Positions 12,344-24,444 of a stretch of 64,000 nt of DNA are shown in pieces (position 1 is the stretch's first letter; each line of letters opens with the position of its first letter). The DNA lies in assembly GCA_033439255.1 (NCBI GenBank), contig CM065888.1, forward strand, positions 1,798,001 through 1,862,000, given 5' to 3'. A program made the position numbers and the translations under genes. The notes beneath the pieces were generated by a model. That model searched no databases. It was not told the origin of the DNA and saw only the letters and a program-made list of their open reading frames with translations. Origin of the DNA: Hericium rajendrae. Its lineage: Eukaryota > Basidiomycota > Agaricomycetes > Russulales > Hericiaceae.

Positions 12344-13013
12344 GTGCAGCTGATCTCCTGCTCTCACAGTGCGAGAACTCCTTTCGGAGACGCTGGTTCA
12401 CCGTCTTCCGTGGTGTGGCGTCGGAAAGTCGTCTTGGCTGCGCGTCCTTCAGTACGTATTGGCTTTGCCGAAGCTGAGGACCTAAAGGAAGCCGCTGCAA
12501 ATCGCAATAGCGGAATTTGGCAACATCGAGGACTCGGAAGTCCCGATATTCGTAGGTTTAGTACTCTTTCTTCCATAAGGTGGCTCGTTGGCATGCTCTG
12601 ACTGCGACCTGTAGGGATGTTCTCATGATTCTCTTGCAGCATCCCTCCTTCCACTTTGCGAATCCAATCTGCACTGTGCATGCTCTTCTGTCGTACCCTC
12701 TAGGCCCGTGAGGATTTCTTACTCTCTTCAATTCCCGCACATACTAGGGCAGGCTTGAGTTATCATGCAAGCGCATATGCTATTTGTGCATGGTGACGCA
12801 GACAACTTCACGGCCGCTGTGGCCTTAAATCACTGGGTCGACGGACTGAAGGCGATCGTGAAGAAGAATCTTCAGGATGAAGACATGGCCGTCGAGGAAG
12901 ACGGGTGGGCTCAAGACCGCCTGTTGATAGAGCGGCTAGAAGGCAGATCACATTTTTGGTCAGGCGTGGTCCACCGGAATTTGGTGCATGCGTGTTCTGA
13001 GCAAATTTTTTAA
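12344..13013 (+). pseudogene. Partial alpha/beta hydrolase duplicate
   Basis: Second, damaged copy of the gene at 10,780. The N-terminal half is missing or scrambled: only fragments matching RVLESLLETL and FAEAEDLQE are left, in shifting frames. The intron region is recognisable (12,556-12,614). The nucleophile elbow reads GCSHDS instead of GYSHGS. A clean C-terminal stretch LFVHGDADNFTAAVALNHW to SEQIF (12,765-13,013) remains open and is about 65 percent like the first copy. Loss of the N-terminus and frame breaks make a working enzyme unlikely. Confidence 0.7.
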
Positions 13014-14799
13014 ACCATTTTTCAACGCACCTCCAGTGTAAGGTGCACATTTCCTCGGAGGAAAGTGATTGCTTACGATGTCATTTTTGCAGTGACTTTT
13101 GGCGTCAGATTCACTCGAATTACCCGCCATCACATCCGCGTATGACCTATCCACTTAAATTGGACTCGAACCATCTCACTCCATTATCGGTCTGGTGGCA
13201 CGGGGCATGAAGTATCCATTATTTTAGATCGCCTCTTCGCATCGAACAGGAGAACGTCTAAGAGATATGACGCATCTCACTCTAATGGGAATGGCATGAT
13301 CTGTGACCCGCCATAACTCCACATCATATGATGGTTGGGGCTTTGGCTGCCGACAATCGACAAACGATTCACTAGGGATTCTTGGTGGTAGGTCCCTCAG
13401 GGACTGTATATACAGAACTCGAAGTTCTGCATATTTTTCAGATGTATCGATGACTAAATGGCCTCGCTAACTATGTTACCCTAGCGCTGACGCAGGAACC
13501 TAAACAACCTCAGGATAACAGCCTAGCCACATTGGGGAGCTGAGACGCGTGAACGAGACGAGACGCGTTTGACGCGTCGCGTCACAGGGAGTCCGTCACT
13601 CATCACGCGCACGAGGCACACGGGCCGACAGAGCTCCGTGCGTCTCTCTCCGGCGCTGGAGGGAGTTCGACTGTTCGGAGTTTACTTACTCTTGTCCTTA
13701 CCACGGTTAAGTACTTGGCAGTACTCGTGAGATCATCCCGAATACCGGCCGCTGACGAAGGCACGGAGATGAGTATAAAAGGAACTGAGAGCGCTCGGTT
13801 TAGTAGGTATGTCATGAAATTTTTGATATGGGCTTGTGTGGGCTTGTGTCCTTGGCTCATCTGCTGCATCGCATCTGCCAGCTCTGCTTTTTCTGACTCG
13901 TCTGTAGATTGCGATCAGCGTCCTTTGGTCAGTCGGAGCATTCTGCCGCTCACTTGAGGCGGGCTTCGCTGCATTCGGATCGCAGTTTCCCCTTCCCACC
14001 ACTCTAAACCAGCGGTGTCAGGAACAGACGCGCTGCTTGTGAGGATCGCAAACACGGGCGCCTCTATCTGTCGGAGCATAGACATAGGACAGCGCGCCCT
14101 GCGACATCGTCTGATTCGTGTTCCTTCCCACATCCCCTCCCTTCTTCTGTGCAGAGCTTGAATTGACACCACCACCACCGCTCTCTTCCAACAAGCCTTT
14201 ATCTTCGTACTTGAGATATAGAAACACGAGACATCCATACAAGATGATGTGGGATCTTAGAGGCGCGTCTCGGTTGCCTGTTTCCCCGCCGGTAATTTTA
14301 CCCAACACAAGTTCCGTTGCGTGCGTGTTTCTCTCTCTCCTGCTTTGCCTGAGCCTCATTCGACCTTTTCTCTCGCTTTGTCTTTTTCTGGTCATCCGCT
14401 GCGCTATCCGGTCACTTATTGTCCCGATTGAGCACACATCTTTCTGCCGCACTGTTCACCCAATGGCCTGCGATCCTCGTGTAATGGCTGAATTTACTGA
14501 ATGATCCATTCGCTCTTCCTCCAGGTTTCCCACTCCTCTGTAAGCTCCCGTTTCAAGCCCACCTCTTGAAGTCCCTTTTCCCGTTCTTCCCTCTACTTTT
14601 GGTACTGCGCGTTCTTCCCCGTCCTCTATCTCACTCCATTCTCGTTGATTCGCATCTTATGCCCTGTTCTTGGTCCGCGTTTGCGCCTCCCCCGCTTGTC
14701 CGATTTTTTCGACGTTATTGGCCCTGGTCATGGACCGTCTGGGATACCGACAGTAACAATCTTCCCCCATATGAGTTCCCGCCCCCATATGCCCCGCTC
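13014..14799. other. Intergenic and metacaspase upstream region
   Basis: No supported gene. About 14,130-14,560 is pyrimidine-rich on the + strand, as is usual for promoter and 5' leader regions of fungal genes, and probably belongs to the metacaspase at 14,800. Open frames at 13,715 and 14,118 have no recognisable domain. Confidence 0.4.
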
Positions 14800-17213
14800 A
14801 TGAGCGAGCCCGTAGTCAACGGCTACGGGTCAAATCACATCCCCTTTCCTGCATCGTGTGTCCCGCTTAAAAGCTCATACTTTCCTGAACTATCTAACCG
14901 AGTAGCAGCTCTCAAGGATATTCTCCAGGATATGGACACCACGGCTCTCGCGCGCCGACGCCTCAGGCAGCATCGCCGCATTATCATCACCGCACGCTAT
15001 CTTCCACGGAACAGCGCCATTATAATACCCCTCAACCTGTCCTGCGTTCTCGCAGCCAATCGTTTACGACCCAGCAGGGGCATCATGCCCGCACGCTCTC
15101 TAATTCACAAGGACATCACCACTCGCGTTCGCATTCGAGACCCAGACATGATAGCCATCAGAGTCAGAGTCATGGGCGTTCCCATTCCCGTAATCATAGT
15201 CGTAGCCATAGCCGCAACCACAACGGCCACGCACAGCAAGTCGCTATCTCGCGTATGTATAGTCCTTCATTGTTGTTGTGCATTCCCACCGCGTCTCATC
15301 CTCGACTCCTGTAGAACCGATCGCCGCACCCTATGTCCCCACCACACACCATCGCAGCCACTCTCGCTCGCATTCTCGCTCGCGCCACCACCACCACCAC
15401 CACCACCACCATCAGCCGCAGCCGCAGCCGCAACCGCAGCAACCGCAGGTACAATTCGCTCTGCGGCCGGAACAGTACCCCGAAGTTCCGCGCATGCTTG
15501 GTCTTTCGCACCATACCGTGAACACGCACGCACCGGCTCACAACGTACCGCGGCCCACGCATCAATCAAGGACGCACCCCAAGTTCTGTTATTCGAAATG
15601 CACAGGGCGCAGGAAAGCAGTCTGCGTGAGTCTTGGCTGAGTTGTACCAGTCGTCCGTGACTGATAACTTCTGTCTTCGCAGATTGGAATTAATTATGCC
15701 GGTAGTCGTAATGAACTGCAAGGATGTGTCAATGATGCAACGCACGTCTATCATTTCCTTAATGGCAAGCGCGACCTCTTCACGTGTCTCTTCTGTTTCC
15801 TGACCAGCCAATTGTCTGTATAGAGAAATATCGTTATCCGCGCGAGTCGATGCTTTTCCTGACAGACACATTAACTGACCCGCGGGCCCGCCCAACCAAG
15901 AAAAATATTCTGCGGGCAATGCAGTGGCTTGTGGAGGACGCGCACCCGCACGATTCCTTGTTTTTCCATTGTACGTATGGGGGTTGAAATTATTCAATGG
16001 TTTCAAGAGTATTTATCATCTTCATTGACAGATTCCGGCCATGGAGGACAAACGAAGGACCTCGACGGAGACGAAGTGGATGGATACGATGAAGGTAAAT
16101 ATTAAATATTTCTTACGGGAGATCGCGTTAAGGCTCATCTCTGTGCAACAGTCATCTTCCCAGAGGATTACCAGTCTGCTGGGACGCTTACAGATGATGT
16201 GAGCACATTTGGAAATCTTGTACTGATCGGTCATGACTGAAACTGCGTGTCTAGGTTATGCACGATGTTATGGTACGTTACGAGATATGTAGTCCGCGGC
16301 AGACCCATGAAATATAATGCAGGTCAGACCTCTTCCGCCTGGGTGTCGCCTGACGGTATGTACATCTGGCTGCGATGCCTCGAGGATCTGCTGACATGAC
16401 ACGCATTGTGCAGGCTGTTTTCGATGTAAGTGTCTTCTGCATATCTATGAGGCCGAACCCCTCACTACGTCTCATGTAGTCATGTCATTCTGGCTCTATC
16501 CTTGGTGAGACCGGTTTCTGACCTTGCATATCGATTTCTGATAACGTTTTCTTAGATTTACCTTACCTGGTGAGATACAATTACCCCGTCTCCATCACGG
16601 CAACGCTTAGTAAAGTGTTTAGTACCATTCGAACGGTCGTGCCAAAGGGAGCCAAGTCAGCGCACGCTTCAGGGCCGACAAGACCACCCCCGCCGATGTC
16701 GTGAGTCGCAGGTATTAATATGTGCTGTTCTTCTCAACCCTCATCCGATGACAGATATCGTGGAGCGGCTGCAAGGATTCGCAGACTAGTGCAGATACGA
16801 CTGAGAATGGTGTTGCGGTCGGTGCGATGAGTTATGTAAGTGTTGTTGAACCCTTTCACGAAGCTCAACTGACTTGTCGGATGTGTTAGGCATTTATGAA
16901 GGTGCTCAGTAAGTAGAAATAATGACCGTTTCTGAAGACGGTACTTAAGACTTCTTGTATGCTAGAGCGGAACCCGGACATCTCGTACCAGGATCTTCTG
17001 CGAGGCATCAGGTTTGTTGACACTGCATTGTGTCTCGGTAGATATTGACACTTTCTCAAGGGCAATCTTGAAGGAGAGGTACAGCCAGAAACCCCAATTG
17101 TCTAGCTCCCACAGAATCGTTAGTCAATTTGCTTCGCATATAAGTCCTTGTCTACCGAACTAATGAATGATGCATCGATGGAACAGGACACGAATCTTCG
17201 GTTTATCATGTAG
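14800..17213 (+). CDS. Metacaspase (type I, caspase-like Cys protease)
   Basis: Multi-exon clan CD cysteine protease linked in fungi to proteostasis and cell death. The prodomain is rich in His, Ser, Arg, Gln and Pro, with a run of nine His near 15,390. The p20 part follows: [38 protein letters not shown](Y)[20 protein letters not shown] with catalytic His near 16,040, and [14 protein letters not shown] with catalytic Cys at 16,483. The p10 part has [21 protein letters not shown] and ends [13 protein letters not shown] at 17,213. About a dozen introns of 40-75 nt make in-frame joins. One (15,765-15,823) needs a GC-AG pair. The start is uncertain: Met at 14,800 ([10 protein letters not shown]) is chosen because a 50-nt intron then joins cleanly to [10 protein letters not shown]; a Met further upstream is possible. 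Confidence 0.85.
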
Positions 17214-17570
17214 CTTTATGCCATCATCCACCTGGCGCAGGCACAGGGCCTATGCAGCTGTGTATGTTTATGTTAAACAGAAATCTAATATAGTTATGTT
17301 ACCAGGACACTGAGTTGTACATGATTTTGGGATGCTTAGAATTCATCGAATTCCACCGCCAATGTCACTCCCTACAGAGACTTGCATTCCATTGACAAAG
17401 CCTCATGTTGAGATGACGACACTACACTAAGTAATGTCACTCGGGACGTTGACATCATGGTTCGACGGATCCGATTGACTACTGATAAACTTTGCCTAGA
17501 TACATGCACATTGACAGAAAACTGTGGCTCAAGGGCTCAAGGACATCACCAGCGCCACGCCGACTGCAAG

Positions 17571-18702
17571 TCACAGAATGCGCACTTCCCACGTCTTTCG
17601 GAATATTACTAGAGTCTCTTTGGTACCTTTCTTTCGCAATGTATGCCCCACCCGATGGTCAATCCTGTATTGACTACTGACGGGCACAAGTGGCACGCCA
17701 CTGAAGCCCATAATCTCCACATCTTGTGGAACGGGTACTGCGTCGCCCTTAGCATCTTCGAACTTGATGATGGTGGATGTCTCGTCGGCTTGGAAGACAT
17801 GAAGGCGGAGGTTGGGCGCAACATCGACGTGGAAAGAAGCAAAGGCTCTGTATGCGTGGGGGATCTGCGCGGAAATGGTCACACTGAGCGGCGTAAATAA
17901 AGTTTCCAAGTTGACCTACCGTATCACCGTATATTCGACGATCGACCCTGCATGTATCTTCGATAGAGAGTCCTGCAACTGGCGTCACTGTCTCCTTCAG
18001 ACGCGGCATCAGAAGATGTTTGACTGCGTCGAAGTTAGTTGGACCCGCAGCGTGTCTGTGATCTGGAGTAGGTGGAGCTGAACATGGGGGTATAACCAGA
18101 CCAGGGGATGTCATATGGCCGAACGAAGGTGTGGCATCTGACTTCTCCGTCACCCATTCCATCCCAAGTGCCAAAATGTCCTTGCCTGTCCGTTTATTGC
18201 GCAAATTCCAGCGAGACCTGTGATAGAGGTGACAGTATTCGTAACAAGCTCCGTGGCTCAAACGAAGCGAGACGGCAGCGATGCTACCCCGTATCGGATC
18301 GTGGAACTCGAGGTGTGGTGGAGGTGAAATGCGTTCGAGGCGGTCGCCATCGCAAATCTTGTGAAACAGCGCGTCCGACGCACTGGTAAAGACTTGATGG
18401 ACTACGAGACACAGGCCGGGCTCGACGTCAACGACGATATCTTCATGGTACTGAGCGCAGGGATCTGTCGGAAGAGGGAAAAGGGTCTGAAGATAGGCCA
18501 CAATGAATAACGGTGCTCGGGAAATCTGGAAAACGTCTGAACTCACGGCTGAATACTCCGAAGCTTCTACGGCGGTCATCCATCCCTCAGGACAGCCGTC
18601 CTTGCATCCTAGCTCTTCGCGTAGGCGACTTTCCTTTGCCGTGTTCGCATATGGGACATGGCGTTTGGACATGCGTGTGCGAAATGACTGCGTCTCCTTC
18701 AT
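17571..18702 (-). CDS. Hypothetical protein, several exons
   Basis: I do not recognise this protein. A long open frame runs from MKETQSF or MSKRHVPY (18,702/18,675) on the minus strand. A likely 60-nt intron (gtgagttcag...ttcag) removes the hydrophobic-looking stretch near 18,490-18,545 and joins EYSA to TLFPLPTDP. The core reads HEDIVVDVEPGLCLVVHQVF and ERISPPPHLEFHDPIRGS. The C-terminal exon is in another frame: NLETLFTPLSVTISAQIP to the stop at 17,571. The join near 17,930-17,990 is unclear, because the frame KIHAGSIVEYTVIR meets a stop just before VNLETLF, so either a small intron lies there or the gene is damaged. An arrestin-like beta fold is conceivable but not shown. Confidence 0.45.
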
Positions 18703-19497
18703 AATGAAGATGGCTCGTCGAGGGAGAGAAGCCAGATAATGTGTTTTGTTCGAGGTGTTGAACGCGAACGTCGAAAGGTAAGAGCTGTAAGTGAAGTCAC
18801 AGGTCGACGGCCACTACCTGCCACTACGCTAGTCGAATTCGGAGTGGCGCAATAGGACCGCGTCTTCCTGTTAAAAAAAGTCACGAACACAACACTCGAC
18901 TCGTTCGTCGAAATCGTATACGAGAGACGGTCACCAGTCTAGGTATTCCATGCATAAACCCGACGCGTTCCTCCCAGCGACGCGTTTGTCCCGTCTTACA
19001 TAACACGCGTTTTGGCTCGCGATACGAAAAGATCGACAATGCATAAAATCATCCAGATGTCGGACAGCTGTGATTTGACTGCCATAAACCATTTTCAATC
19101 GGGTTAATTACAAAGGTGGTTGAAAAGTTTTTCCACGGCTCGCAGGTGTCGAAGAGGGCCGAAACCGGACGGTTTGAAAACAAAAAGGGGACTTTTCATG
19201 AAATCCCAACCATAATTTTCCCTGAAGATGATTTTGCATGATTTAATATGTGTGTCCACTAATATTTGAATGCTTGTGGGAGGTTCTGCATGTAATTTAA
19301 AGTACCACCTCCTGCAAGTATGGATTAATAAAAAAAATCCTGACGGACAGGTACGCTTCCCCTTTCTCTTCACACACCCCCGTCCGGCCATAAATCAATA
19401 CGCATTCACTGCATGACTTAAAGCAGCAGGCCCACCCAAGCCTCTGGGTTGGTTCATGAATCAGACTTCGTCAGGGACATGTACCTTCTTCAATTTA
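18703..19497. other. Intergenic, no gene recognised
   Basis: Spacer between the 5' end of the hypothetical gene and the 3' end of the GH115 gene. ACGCGT words cluster near 18,963-19,010. No repeat or gene is supported. Confidence 0.4.
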
Positions 19498-22400
19498 TCA
19501 AGAAATAAGTATACTCTCCGGAGGCCCTAAGTAACTCGGCTGCACCCCACCCGTATCTGACAAAAAGGTGAGACACACTGGAAATGAATGGACGCAATCT
19601 TTCTTACCGATAATTATTTTCTGCACAACGACGGCCGGCTCAATCATCCATAACTTAAGGACCTGATGTTAGCCATCATGAAGACATCGTATCGTCATCA
19701 TAAACTTACTTTCAACGTATGGGATCCAGGGTTGGCAGTAAAGTTGTTTGTGATGGAGACAATGCTATTCGCGACAAACCCGTCGTTACCACCCCACGCG
19801 TCCGGCTCGTCGCCTGGCGCAGCGGGCGGGATGAAGTACGTGGTTTCTGGTGTCTCTGAGTCAAGTTGGACAGCAAGCGCCAACGGCCGGTCCGCTCCAA
19901 AAGCATTGAGGGATGGCGAAACCTGGACAGTCACCGTGACATTTCCACCTTGGTCAATCGTGTTGAAGTTGTAGAAGTCGTATTCCCTGACACACATGTT
20001 CAAGCGAAGAAGTCGAGGTAAGGCTTAAGCTTAACTTACAGGCTTGGCCCGCTCCCCGCAGTATAATTGGCCTCGTTGTTGCCGAGGCGAGGCCAAGGGG
20101 TCACACCAGACAATGTCCTTCCATAATCTGGGATCTCAGTCCATGTTACATCACCGACAGTGGTATTGCGTGTCGCGTGAGCAGCCTCAATTGAAATGCT
20201 GCCATCGCCTTCCACAAAACCTGCAAACAGCAACATCATTTAATCACTTGATGAGAACAGACTACATGACTCCCACCTTTGAAGCCACTCGGCACTTTCG
20301 TGTGGTTGGCAGTGAAGGTCAGCGGCATGGAGAAAGGTGGTTGGCCCTTCGCTGTTGCATTGAGGAGAATAACAGCGGACGAGACATCAGATACTTGACT
20401 CCAATCGACAGTGATTTGCACACGTTGTTCGGGATTCTGCGGAGACAGCGAACCGTGCTTCGGTGTTACCTTGAGCCAGGAGGCATTTGGCGTCGCAGTG
20501 AAGTCGAATGGGATAAGGCCACCAGAACTGAGATCGACAAAGCGGTTGCCAGCAGGAGCGTAGAAATCAAGAGACATTGCAGGTGGAGGGCATGAGTATC
20601 CGTTGGCACACTGATATGGATTGTCTCCGGGCCTGAATGCTAGTTAAATATATAATGATGGGAAAGAAATTTAGCATACCAAGTTGCCATCGTCCCTTCG
20701 GGTGTAATCCTCATCACGCCTGCGATATTTGGCTTCCTAGTGCTGACTTTGGAGACGGGCGGCATCCTGAACAATGCGTTATTGACGGAACACATGATAC
20801 AAACCGTGATGCGTACGTGTTTTGTGTCGGTTCTTGCCAGTAATAATACATGACATGAGTCTGATCCATCATACTGACGACAGCTCAGGAGGGAGGCACG
20901 GAGATCGGAGGAATGTAGATTGCTTACTGATCCCATTTTCCTATGTCAGACTCGTCAGCTATCATCAGTGAACCGGCAAACGAAGAAATTACCATTCAGT
21001 AAGGTATGATATTCGAGCTCGAGATTGTAATCTTGGTCGAATAACTGCTCTACTTCATCGGCATAGTCATTTGCGCTCAAACGGGCTTGGAAAGTACGCA
21101 GATTATTGATGCCTGCAGATATCCACATGTTTGTGAGGGTATATCCAGCCTGAACCGGGTGATAGACAAGTTGAAAGAAGGCTGGCTGCTGCTCGGAAGA
21201 AAGATTGGTGTAGATACGCAATGCTGATTCGTTCAGTGCTTTCCACTCCGCGAGAACGTTTTCTGCCCTGATGAGGATGCGTCACTCAGTTAAGGTCGGT
21301 GATTGATGAGGAGACCTTACTCTCGGTAGCTTGTGAGGCTATACGTGGTCGCGTTGATCAGTTCGGGTTTCCGCCGAGCGAGGAATCTCGTCGCATTGGA
21401 GATAATAGAGGCAACTTCCAATGAATCTTGGTCGGACAAGTCAAATTCACGGGTTGCCCAACTAGGAACAAAGCTGTCGAAATTGGATATTGACCATTTC
21501 TCCGCATCGTATCCATAGGTCAAGAAAAATTCGATTGACATCTCATATGGTTTGAGATCCCCGACGTTCAGAATCCATATTTGCGTTGCTTCTCGGTCTA
21601 CAGCCAACGACATTTGCTCGTATACCTGCGGAGAATGTCAGTTGGGGATCCCACCTACGTCGATATACCAACCTTCGAAATTTGGGTACTCTTCGCGTCA
21701 AGAAATCATGAGCAAAACAATCCTCGTCCGCAAGATGCAAGACTCACGGTGATCCATTTGAAGTTTCGAGGCGATCCAACCTACATCAACCATCATTCAT
21801 CACGAGGAACAAGGGGAAGGGGGGATCAAAGCACTCACATAGTCATACTGAAGATCTCGCTTGATCAGCAACGCGGCATAAGGCAGAAATAAGGTCGCAG
21901 ACTAACATGATAATACACTCCTGCTCCTCCCGTTCGATTGCGCTCGCTTGGAACGGGAAACCGCCTGATATTTCCGTAGCTGTGGAGATTTGTTATTTTA
22001 ACAACTGGGAAGAACGAGGAAAAATAATCTATTATCACTTGTCGTCAGTCCAAAGAAGAGTAACGTCGTCAGGAACTCGTAGGCCTTGATCATAGTAACC
22101 CTCCACTTCCTTGTCTTTCCTTCGGTTCAGCATGGACGTTGGAAGTGATTGAACAAGAACTTACAGAGACACCACATTTGAGGGATGGTGGTCACGTTCG
22201 TCCCATTGAATACATTTTGGAGAATCTGCCTTTGATCCGAGACGATTTGTTCAAGAGAGGTAATAGCATCCCCGCCGGATAACGGCACTGAAAATCCGTG
22301 CACGGGAGAATGAGCGGAAGCGCCAACAACAACACATGAGACTCACGATCGCCATCGCCTCTCATCCCCATGGTGAACAGGGACTCATAGGGCTTCGCTC

Positions 22401-23719
22401 TCTCTGCGCCCTCAACCCAGAACTGATAGATTGTCTTGTTGTTTGTACTGTAATCCCACGGCCCTGTTCCGAAGAGGCTCCATTCCACTGGAATGCTGCG
22501 CATCATAGGCTCTTCATGGCTAGCTCGCAGTTCGGATCAGCGCATAGCGTGAAAACGAATCGCCGCCTACCTCGTCCCCATCACAATTCCGTAATAGTCA
22601 GCAAGGAATTGGTTCTGTGGGTCATCAACGTTGAAAGCGCTGCAATTATAAATGACATTAGTTCCAGGGCAGGCCTCTGGCGAGAAGAGTAGACTACCTG
22701 CTCCATTGCGCTTTGAAGTAAATTCCCAGTCAGGATGAAATGTACAGACAGTTTTTCTATAGACGTACCAGGCCACAGGTAATTTGCCTTCATCCGCAGC
22801 AGGAGCTCAAAGCTAGCATGATCGAGTTAGCCATGTACAGTTCACGAGGTACGCATGGACTTACAGCTTTGTGTAGAACAGGTGGTTGAAAGGAGAGCCT
22901 GTGAGTGCGGCTCCAGTACCGTTGGTAAACTTCTCCATCGCCCAGTTTTGCAGGGCAGGCTGCTCATCGTTCAGAAATAAGCCGCGATACTTGACTGTCG
23001 GAGTGCCATGCGAACAGCCTGAAGACGATACAAAGACATCTGTGTGCTTGGTCACAGGTACATCTGCCCACCTGAAAAATGGACGAGGCACTTTAACACA
23101 TGCATAATGACCTATGCTTCTCGCAGACTCACCAGTACCACGGAGATACGCCTAATGGTTAATGATTCACAGGTCAATGGCTTCGGTCGGATATGAGCGA
23201 AATTGGCCTGCACTCACCGAATTGCTCTGAATGATCATAGAGCGCAAATATCGTTCCTCGCTTATCAGCTCCGACGATAATGTATGCCTGGTCAAGCCCC
23301 GGAAGGGGATTCTTGACGACCTTGGTGAGGAAAGCCTCCCATTTGCCTTCGATCGAAGTCACATCCAGCTTCGTATGGTTCACGACCTGGTCGATCAAGG
23401 ACGACTTTCCGAGCGTCCCGACAAGAATCGGAAGCGCGGACGAGCGCAACTCCGAAGAGGCAGAAGTGACGTTCGCGAGCCGGGGCTTGGCGCCGGTCAC
23501 TTTCTGGATGTCGGAGACAAAGTCCGACGCGGCGAGCTGCACGCCGGGCCATTCATCGGAGGAGAGGAAGACGGGTGCAGCCTGCCCGTTACTGACGACC
23601 GCGAATGCGGACGAATCGGCGCGTTGGAAGGAGACGCAGGGCGTTTGCCCGATGGCATATGCGGCGGTGCCGAAGGAGAGCACGAGGAGGCCTATGCTCG
23701 GCCACGACAGATGAGGCAT
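19498..23719 (-). CDS. GH115 xylan alpha-glucuronidase, secreted
   Basis: Glycoside hydrolase family 115 enzyme, which removes (4-O-methyl-)glucuronic acid side chains from xylan during plant cell-wall breakdown. The N-terminus [20 protein letters not shown] then YAIGQTP is a signal peptide. Family signatures in order are [96 protein letters not shown], a helical region around [12 protein letters not shown], and the C-terminal beta domain ([27 protein letters not shown]) ending at 19,498. More than ten small introns interrupt it; the last two join LKV to [18 protein letters not shown] and then to DTGG. Length and domain order fit an intact member, although one or two exon borders (22,070-22,190 and 20,600-21,000) were not settled. 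Confidence 0.85.
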
Positions 23720-24444
23720 TGTGCTGTCGGGAGTCCTTTCGTCGCGAAAAAGACCTTGTACATGCACTACGTGTTGCCAATTTATATCCCTCGCATCCAG
23801 AAATATGTCGCGTCATTGGACAATCATTTACGAGATGCCCTTGTGATCGCGAATGCCGAAATTGCATCATGGCGAAACTTCGGTGCAGGAAAGCAGATAT
23901 ATAGGATGAGCGGGTTCAGGGCCGCTGTGGTCAGGGACAGAGTCAGAGGTCACAGAACGGGCCGCGGATGTTCCAAGACGGCCGGGATGAGATTATTTAT
24001 ATCTCTCCGGGTAGCAGCTAGCTATCGGAACGTCCATCACAAGATGACAGAATGGGAGAGCGCGTGACGCTACGTTCAGGAGACATTGACAAGAGCGCAA
24101 GGCCCGATGGAAGCTGAAGATGATCACGGAGTGTAGATGGAGGAAGCAGAAGCTTTTGGGCGTCTATTTGAGAGCGCCCATGGGCTCCCATGCAAGTACA
24201 GGTTGGATAAGCGAGGTTTGATGCGTTTACAGTGAAGCAACTCAACAAGACATCGACGCAACAAAATGGCTATTCGATGAAAGAGAAATTCAGCGGCGTC
24301 GCACTTCAGAGGATAGCACAATACTTCACCTCATCGTTGGTGATATCTTGGTAGACGACAGTGTGACCCCTGGGTCACAATCCAGTGCGAAAGATCCATT
24401 CAAACTAAAGCATAAAGTACAACCCTACATATAGAACGAGCAGC
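23720..24444. promoter_or_regulatory. GH115 upstream region
   Basis: The 725 bp between the GH115 start and the end of the Cdc20-family gene contain no supported gene, so they hold the GH115 promoter and the 3' end of the next gene. No specific operator is claimed. Confidence 0.4.

Noticed and set aside
14566-15660. 364-aa plus-strand open frame taken as one exon
   Set aside because: The metacaspase splices in a different way: only part of this frame (around 14,800-14,850) is exon, and the downstream coding frame is shifted by an intron.
23231-24067. 278-aa plus-strand frame opposite the GH115 gene
   Set aside because: It is antisense to a clear GH115 exon with a signal peptide; a shadow frame.
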